9,269 nt of DNA from Verrucomicrobia bacterium UBA2460 (GTDB lineage Bacteria > Verrucomicrobiota > Verrucomicrobiia > Methylacidiphilales > Verrucolacustridaceae): NCBI GenBank assembly GCA_002342345.1, contig DDPU01000004.1, positions 15,244-24,512 of the forward strand. The letters are read 5' to 3'. Each line of letters begins with the position of its first letter. The stretch's first letter is position 1. This document shows positions 6,430-9,269 of this stretch, piece by piece. Under the pieces are notes generated by a model, which did not search any database, was not told where the DNA came from, and saw only the letters and a list, made by a program, of their open reading frames with translations. The position numbers were made by a program, and so were the translations under genes.

Positions 6430-6915
6430 CTAACGGCCTTCAAACAGCCGCTTTGTCGCCTCGTGCCTTGCCTGGAACATTTTCCTCAGCATCCACCGGA
6501 TTGCGGGAATCAGGATCACCCCGGCGACTCCCCCGGGCGGAAGAAACTCCACCCGATCCACCAGTCCGGTTGTTCCGTCCGGCGCGTGCCAGAACTCATG
6601 CAGGTGGCGCCAGAACGGAAAAGGCCCCCGCACGGCCTCATCGAGGATGGATGCCTTGGCGGGGTTTCCGGAAAAGTCCTCCACGGCGACCACCTTCACG
6701 TCCCAGGATTGCGGCAGGCCGAAGGATGCGACCTTGAGCTTGAGGATGTCTCCCTGCGCCACCTTCTCCGGTCCCTCCAGGGAAACCACGCGGATCCATG
6801 ACGGATTCACCTTCCCGATGTTTTTCGGATGGAGATGAAATTCAAATACCCCCCGCGCCCCGGTCCTGAGGTTGGTGGCGTGTTCAAAAACAAAGGGCAA
6901 GGGTTGCCTGACCAT
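6430..6915 (-). CDS. SRPBCC (START/Bet v1-like) family ligand-binding protein
   Basis: SRPBCC proteins form a small barrel around a hydrophobic pocket and bind lipids or other apolar ligands. The 161-residue reading ends with the family's hallmark: WRHLHEFWHAPDGTTGLVDR (102-121) with VEFLPPGG (122-129), then a long C-terminal helix region, IRWMLRKMFQARHEATKRLF (139-158). The N-terminal half VFEFHLHPKNIGKVNPSWIR (23-42) matches the opening strand and helix seen in COG4276-type members. The minus-strand frame is open far upstream to 8061, but that part overlaps a convincing glycosyltransferase gene. The ATG at 6915 gives the normal family length. No strong Shine-Dalgarno supports it, so the start is less certain than the gene. 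It is divergent from the GT9 gene. The ligand and role are unknown. Confidence 0.8.
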   Translation of the reverse strand: MVRQPLPFVFEHATNLRTGARGVFEFHLHPKNIGKVNPSWIRVVSLEGPEKVAQGDILKLKVASFGLPQSWDVKVVAVEDFSGNPAKASILDEAVRGPFPFWRHLHEFWHAPDGTTGLVDRVEFLPPGGVAGVILIPAIRWMLRKMFQARHEATKRLFEGR

Positions 6916-6942
6916 GACCCGATGTTGTTCGATTCGGCAGGA

Positions 6943-6973
6943 CCGGCCAAGGCTCTGTTTCCGGGTTGGCCGG
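6943..6973. promoter_or_regulatory. Inverted repeat CCGGCCAA-N15-TTGGCCGG in a divergent promoter region
   Basis: Perfect 8-bp arms (6943-6950 and 6966-6973) are separated by 15 bases, giving 23 bp centre to centre, about two helix turns. They lie in the 84-bp gap between the diverging SRPBCC and GT9 genes, a natural place for an operator controlling one or both. No clear -35/-10 pair was found. In GC-rich DNA a repeat of this size could be chance. Confidence 0.35.
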
Positions 6974-6999
6974 AAAGTGGTTTCGGAGGAAACTTGCCC

Positions 7000-8043
7000 A
7001 TGGCGTTGCCGGGCTGGAAAAAGATCCTGGTGGTCGACCTCGGTTTCCTCGGGGACACCGTCCACTCCGTTCCCGCCCTGCGGGCCCTGGCCTCCACCGG
7101 TGCCCAGGTGGATGTGATGACCACCGCCGTGGGAGCGGAGGTTCTGGCGATGGTTGCGGAGGTTCGCCGCACCTGGGTCACCCCCTTGCGCAAACCCAGC
7201 CCGCCGTGGTGGCAGGGGCTGGCCCAGTTGGCCGCGCTCCGTGGCGAGAAATACGATGCCGCCCTTTCGTGGACCGGCTCGGACCGCAATCTTTACGGCG
7301 TGGGATGGTCGGGAGCCCGGGATCGGATCGCCCGGATAACCGGAAAAAACTCTTGGCCCGCCCGCTGGCGCCTGACGCGGGCCATCGAGGACAAGGATCG
7401 CTCCCTCCCCGTTTTTCAACAAAGGCTGGCCTTTTTGCGGGAGCTGGGCTGGTCCGGAACGGATCCGGGCTGGGGTTTTCAAATTCCGGATCCGGCGGGC
7501 GGCGATCTCGGCGGCCCCGCAAAAAAACCATACCTGCATCTTTCCGTTAACGCTGCCAGCACCCCCCTGAATGAGTGGCCGCTCGATGACTGGGCCGAAA
7601 CCCTCCGGCAAATCTGGAAACAGGCCCCGCAGCTGGAAATTTTGGCCACGGGGGCGGGATCGGAGCGGGAAGCCGCCCGGCTGGCCGACCTGGCGGCATT
7701 GACCGGCGATGCCCGGCTCAAGATCTTTGCCGAGCGTTGTCCGGTCGCCCGGCTGGCGTTCCTTTTGAAAAACTCCGGGCTTCATCTCGGCCTTGATTCC
7801 GGCGTGCTCCACCTGGCCGCGGCCCTGGGAAAACCGACGGTCTCCCTTTTCCGGGAATCCCCCGGCCTGCCGGGCTGGGCCCCGCGGGGGAATCAACACC
7901 ACGTCCTCAGGCACGATTGTCCCTGCATCCAAACCGGCCGGAACTCCTGTGACGGCAGCCGGGCTCTCTGTCTTTCCAAAATTTTGCCGGGAGACGTTGT
8001 CCGGGCTGTGCTCGCCGCCCTGCCGGCAACCGGAAAGGGTTAA
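7000..8043 (+). CDS. Glycosyltransferase family 9 (heptosyltransferase-like)
   Basis: GT9 enzymes (WaaC/WaaF/RfaQ type) add heptose or related sugars to the LPS core at the inner face of the cytoplasmic membrane. In this 347-residue protein, ILVVDLGFLGDTVHSVPALR (9-28) is the acceptor-side motif with G18-D19. TPLNEWPLDDWAETL (188-202) and TGAGSERE (217-224) follow in the second domain. LGLDSGVLHLAAALGKPTVS (263-282) is the donor-binding signature. A Cys-rich tail (C307, C309, C317, C324) is also common in the family. GGAGGA at 6985-6990 sits 9 bases before the ATG at 7000, which decides the start over an open upstream frame. The deacetylase gene follows after 4 bp. The exact sugar and acceptor are unknown. 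Confidence 0.9.
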   Translation: MALPGWKKILVVDLGFLGDTVHSVPALRALASTGAQVDVMTTAVGAEVLAMVAEVRRTWVTPLRKPSPPWWQGLAQLAALRGEKYDAALSWTGSDRNLYGVGWSGARDRIARITGKNSWPARWRLTRAIEDKDRSLPVFQQRLAFLRELGWSGTDPGWGFQIPDPAGGDLGGPAKKPYLHLSVNAASTPLNEWPLDDWAETLRQIWKQAPQLEILATGAGSEREAARLADLAALTGDARLKIFAERCPVARLAFLLKNSGLHLGLDSGVLHLAAALGKPTVSLFRESPGLPGWAPRGNQHHVLRHDCPCIQTGRNSCDGSRALCLSKILPGDVVRAVLAALPATGKG

Positions 8044-8047
8044 AACA

Positions 8048-8788
8048 GTGAACCTGCCCAAATACTATTCCGCACTGAATCCCTTCCGTCGGTATTTTCA
8101 GGACGGACTCCCTATCCTTTGTTACCACAAGACCGAACCGGTTCCGGCGGGAGCGAGGATCAAGGGCCTGTACCTTGATCCGGGGCTTTTTCAACAGCAG
8201 ATCCGGGAGTTGGCGGAAGACGGTTTTGCCTTTGTTTCTCCCGGGCTGATGTCAGGTGCCAAAGCTGTGGCCATCACCTTTGACGATGGCTTCGTCAGCA
8301 ATCTGCACGCTGCGGTTCCCGTCATGAGCGGGTTCGGATGCCGGGCGATCAACTATCTCGTGGCGGATCGGATCGGCAAAACGAGCGACTGGGAGTCGGC
8401 GGAAGGAGGGGAGGCCCGCCCCTTGATGGATGAGCCCCAAATCCGCGAATGGATGGCGGCCGGGAACTGGATCGGCGCCCACACCTGCACCCACCCGCGA
8501 CTTTCCCGGATTCCGCGAGATCGGGCGAGGGAGGAAATCGTTGCCGGCAAAAAGAAGCTGGAGGACCGGTTTGGCCTCCCCATCGAGCACTTCGCCTATC
8601 CGTTCGGTGACTACGATGACGCCGTGGCGGATCTTGTTCGTGAGGCCGGATTCAAAACCGCCTGCACCATGGACCGAGGGGTGAATGCCCGCGGGACCGA
8701 CCCCTTTCGTCTGAGGCGTTGGACCGCAAGATACGCGACGAGAACAATCGGCGCCCTCTTTCAAAGGTGGTTGGGTATTCGTTCCTGA
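8048..8788 (+). CDS. Polysaccharide deacetylase (NodB/CE4 family)
   Basis: CE4 enzymes remove N- or O-acetyl groups from sugar polymers with a metal-bound Asp-His-His centre. The 246-residue product has ILCYHKTEP (23-31) in the first strand, the catalytic TFDDGF (77-82; D79 and D80), the metal motif HTCTH (H145 and H149), and FAYPFGDYDD (182-191). The set is complete, so an active enzyme is likely. No signal peptide is visible, which suggests action in the cytoplasm or at the membrane on a lipid-linked or nucleotide-linked sugar. The GTG start at 8048 follows AAAGGG by 8 bases and lies 4 bp after the GT9 stop, so the two genes are surely co-transcribed. The frame is open upstream, but only as an overlap with GT9. 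The substrate is not known. Confidence 0.9.
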   Translation: MNLPKYYSALNPFRRYFQDGLPILCYHKTEPVPAGARIKGLYLDPGLFQQQIRELAEDGFAFVSPGLMSGAKAVAITFDDGFVSNLHAAVPVMSGFGCRAINYLVADRIGKTSDWESAEGGEARPLMDEPQIREWMAAGNWIGAHTCTHPRLSRIPRDRAREEIVAGKKKLEDRFGLPIEHFAYPFGDYDDAVADLVREAGFKTACTMDRGVNARGTDPFRLRRWTARYATRTIGALFQRWLGIRS

Positions 8789-8794
8789 TATTTT

Positions 8795-8815
8795 GGTGGG
8801 GGCGATAACCCCGCC
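8795..8815. other. GC-rich hairpin between the deacetylase and GT2 genes
   Basis: GGTGGGG (8795-8801) can pair with CCCCGCC (8809-8815) with one G-T wobble and a 7-base loop. It begins 6 bases after the deacetylase stop and is followed by GC-rich DNA, not a T-run. It may stabilise the upstream message or set relative expression in the operon; it is not a standard terminator. Confidence 0.35.
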
Positions 8816-8868
8816 CGGCCCGGATATTCGTTGCTGGAACTCCTTTCTTTAATTCCCTAAAAAAGGCC

Positions 8869-9269
8869 GTGGTTCGGCGCAAAAAGACAAAAACCCCGGC
8901 AGTTCTGCTTGTTTTGCCCGTTCACAACGAGGTGAACGAGGTTTCCCGCATCACCCGGGCGATCCGAACCTTTTTGGCCAAAAACCGGAATGTTTCCCTG
9001 CGCGTGGTGGACGATGGATCCGATGACGGCACACCGGAGGCTTTTCGCCATGCCCTCCGGGGTGTCAAAAACGCCTCGGTGATGTCCCTGCCGCGGAATG
9101 GAGGTAAAGGCCGGGCCGTCCGGTTGGGACTGACCGGAGGACGGCAGGATCTATGGATCTTCATGGACGGGGATTTGGCCTATGACTTCAACCATCTCCG
9201 CCCGATGGTTGAGGCTCTCCGCCAACACGACGTGGTGATTGGCTCCCGCTCCATGTCGCCGCAACCCGA
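8869..9269 (+). CDS. Glycosyltransferase family 2, N-terminal 133 residues, cut by window edge
   Basis: GT2 enzymes are inverting GT-A transferases that use nucleotide sugars. This fragment shows AVLLVLPVHNEVNEVSRI (11-28), LRVVDDGSDDGT (44-55), LPRNGGKGRAVRLGL (74-88) and the metal-binding WIFMDGDLAYD (96-106; D100-x-D102). The GGKGRAVR and FMDGDL pattern is closest to dolichyl/polyprenyl-phosphate sugar synthases, so the product may charge a lipid carrier with a sugar. That assignment is inference. The frame opens after a stop at 8806-8808, and the GTG at 8869 is the only ATG/GTG/TTG codon in frame before the conserved start. AAGG lies a few bases before it, a weak site. It sits 80 bp after the deacetylase on the same strand and probably belongs to the same operon. 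The C-terminal part, where membrane helices might occur, is outside. Confidence 0.9.
   Translation, partial: MVRRKKTKTPAVLLVLPVHNEVNEVSRITRAIRTFLAKNRNVSLRVVDDGSDDGTPEAFRHALRGVKNASVMSLPRNGGKGRAVRLGLTGGRQDLWIFMDGDLAYDFNHLRPMVEALRQHDVVIGSRSMSPQP

Noticed and set aside
6916..8061. Long open minus-strand frame continuing upstream of the SRPBCC gene (543 codons in all)
   Set aside because: Its upstream 382 codons lie opposite the well-supported GT9 gene and show low-complexity Gly/Arg/Pro-rich sequence with no family motif. Only the last 161 codons look like a protein.
8795..8815. Hairpin after the deacetylase as an intrinsic terminator
   Set aside because: No T-run follows the stem, and the GT2 gene continues on the same strand.
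1..9269. CRISPR array, tRNA/rRNA genes, insertion sequence or defence system
   Set aside because: No regularly spaced direct repeats, cloverleaf or rRNA-like sequence, transposase motif or known defence domain was seen on either strand.

Overview
The window is GC-rich chromosomal DNA from a bacterium and contains the dnaA-dnaN junction, so it probably lies at or beside the replication origin. The gene set is: DnaA, the beta clamp, a class I CPD photolyase, a PfkB-type kinase, a stand-alone DEDD exonuclease, an SRPBCC protein, and an envelope-polysaccharide gene run (GT9, polysaccharide deacetylase, GT2). This fits a Gram-negative-type envelope. My best guess for the lineage is Verrucomicrobiota or a relative, from the general look of the proteins and of one intergenic hairpin. 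That is inference from memory, not proof.

Layout. Positions 1-887 (minus) hold the first 295 codons of dnaN, cut by the window edge. Positions 888-1407 are a 520-bp gap with no convincing gene. It carries one perfect DnaA box (954-962), an A/T- and purine-rich stretch beside it, TTCACGAA-like repeats and two small hairpins, so it is the best oriC candidate here. Positions 1408-2763 (minus) are complete dnaA. Positions 2764-2986 are the very A/T-rich divergent control region between dnaA and the photolyase gene phrB (2987-4336, plus). Between phrB and the convergent pfkB-type kinase (4449-5561, minus) lies a striking nested inverted repeat. A divergent 102-bp spacer with a good sigma70-like promoter for the kinase leads to the exonuclease gene (5664-6254, plus). 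A 175-bp convergent spacer with hairpins follows, then the SRPBCC gene (6430-6915, minus). An 84-bp divergent spacer with an 8-bp inverted repeat leads to the plus-strand run GT9 (7000-8043), deacetylase (8048-8788) and GT2 (8869 to beyond the window).

How the genes fit together. dnaA and dnaN form the usual replication-initiation pair. phrB is a light-driven repair gene with its own divergent control. The kinase, exonuclease and SRPBCC genes are single-gene units on alternating strands with no evident shared job. The last three genes look like one operon for building or modifying a surface glycan or LPS. I see no CRISPR array, tRNA, rRNA, transposase or prophage. Nothing here clearly amounts to a new multi-gene system. 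The non-coding structures are the most interesting items.
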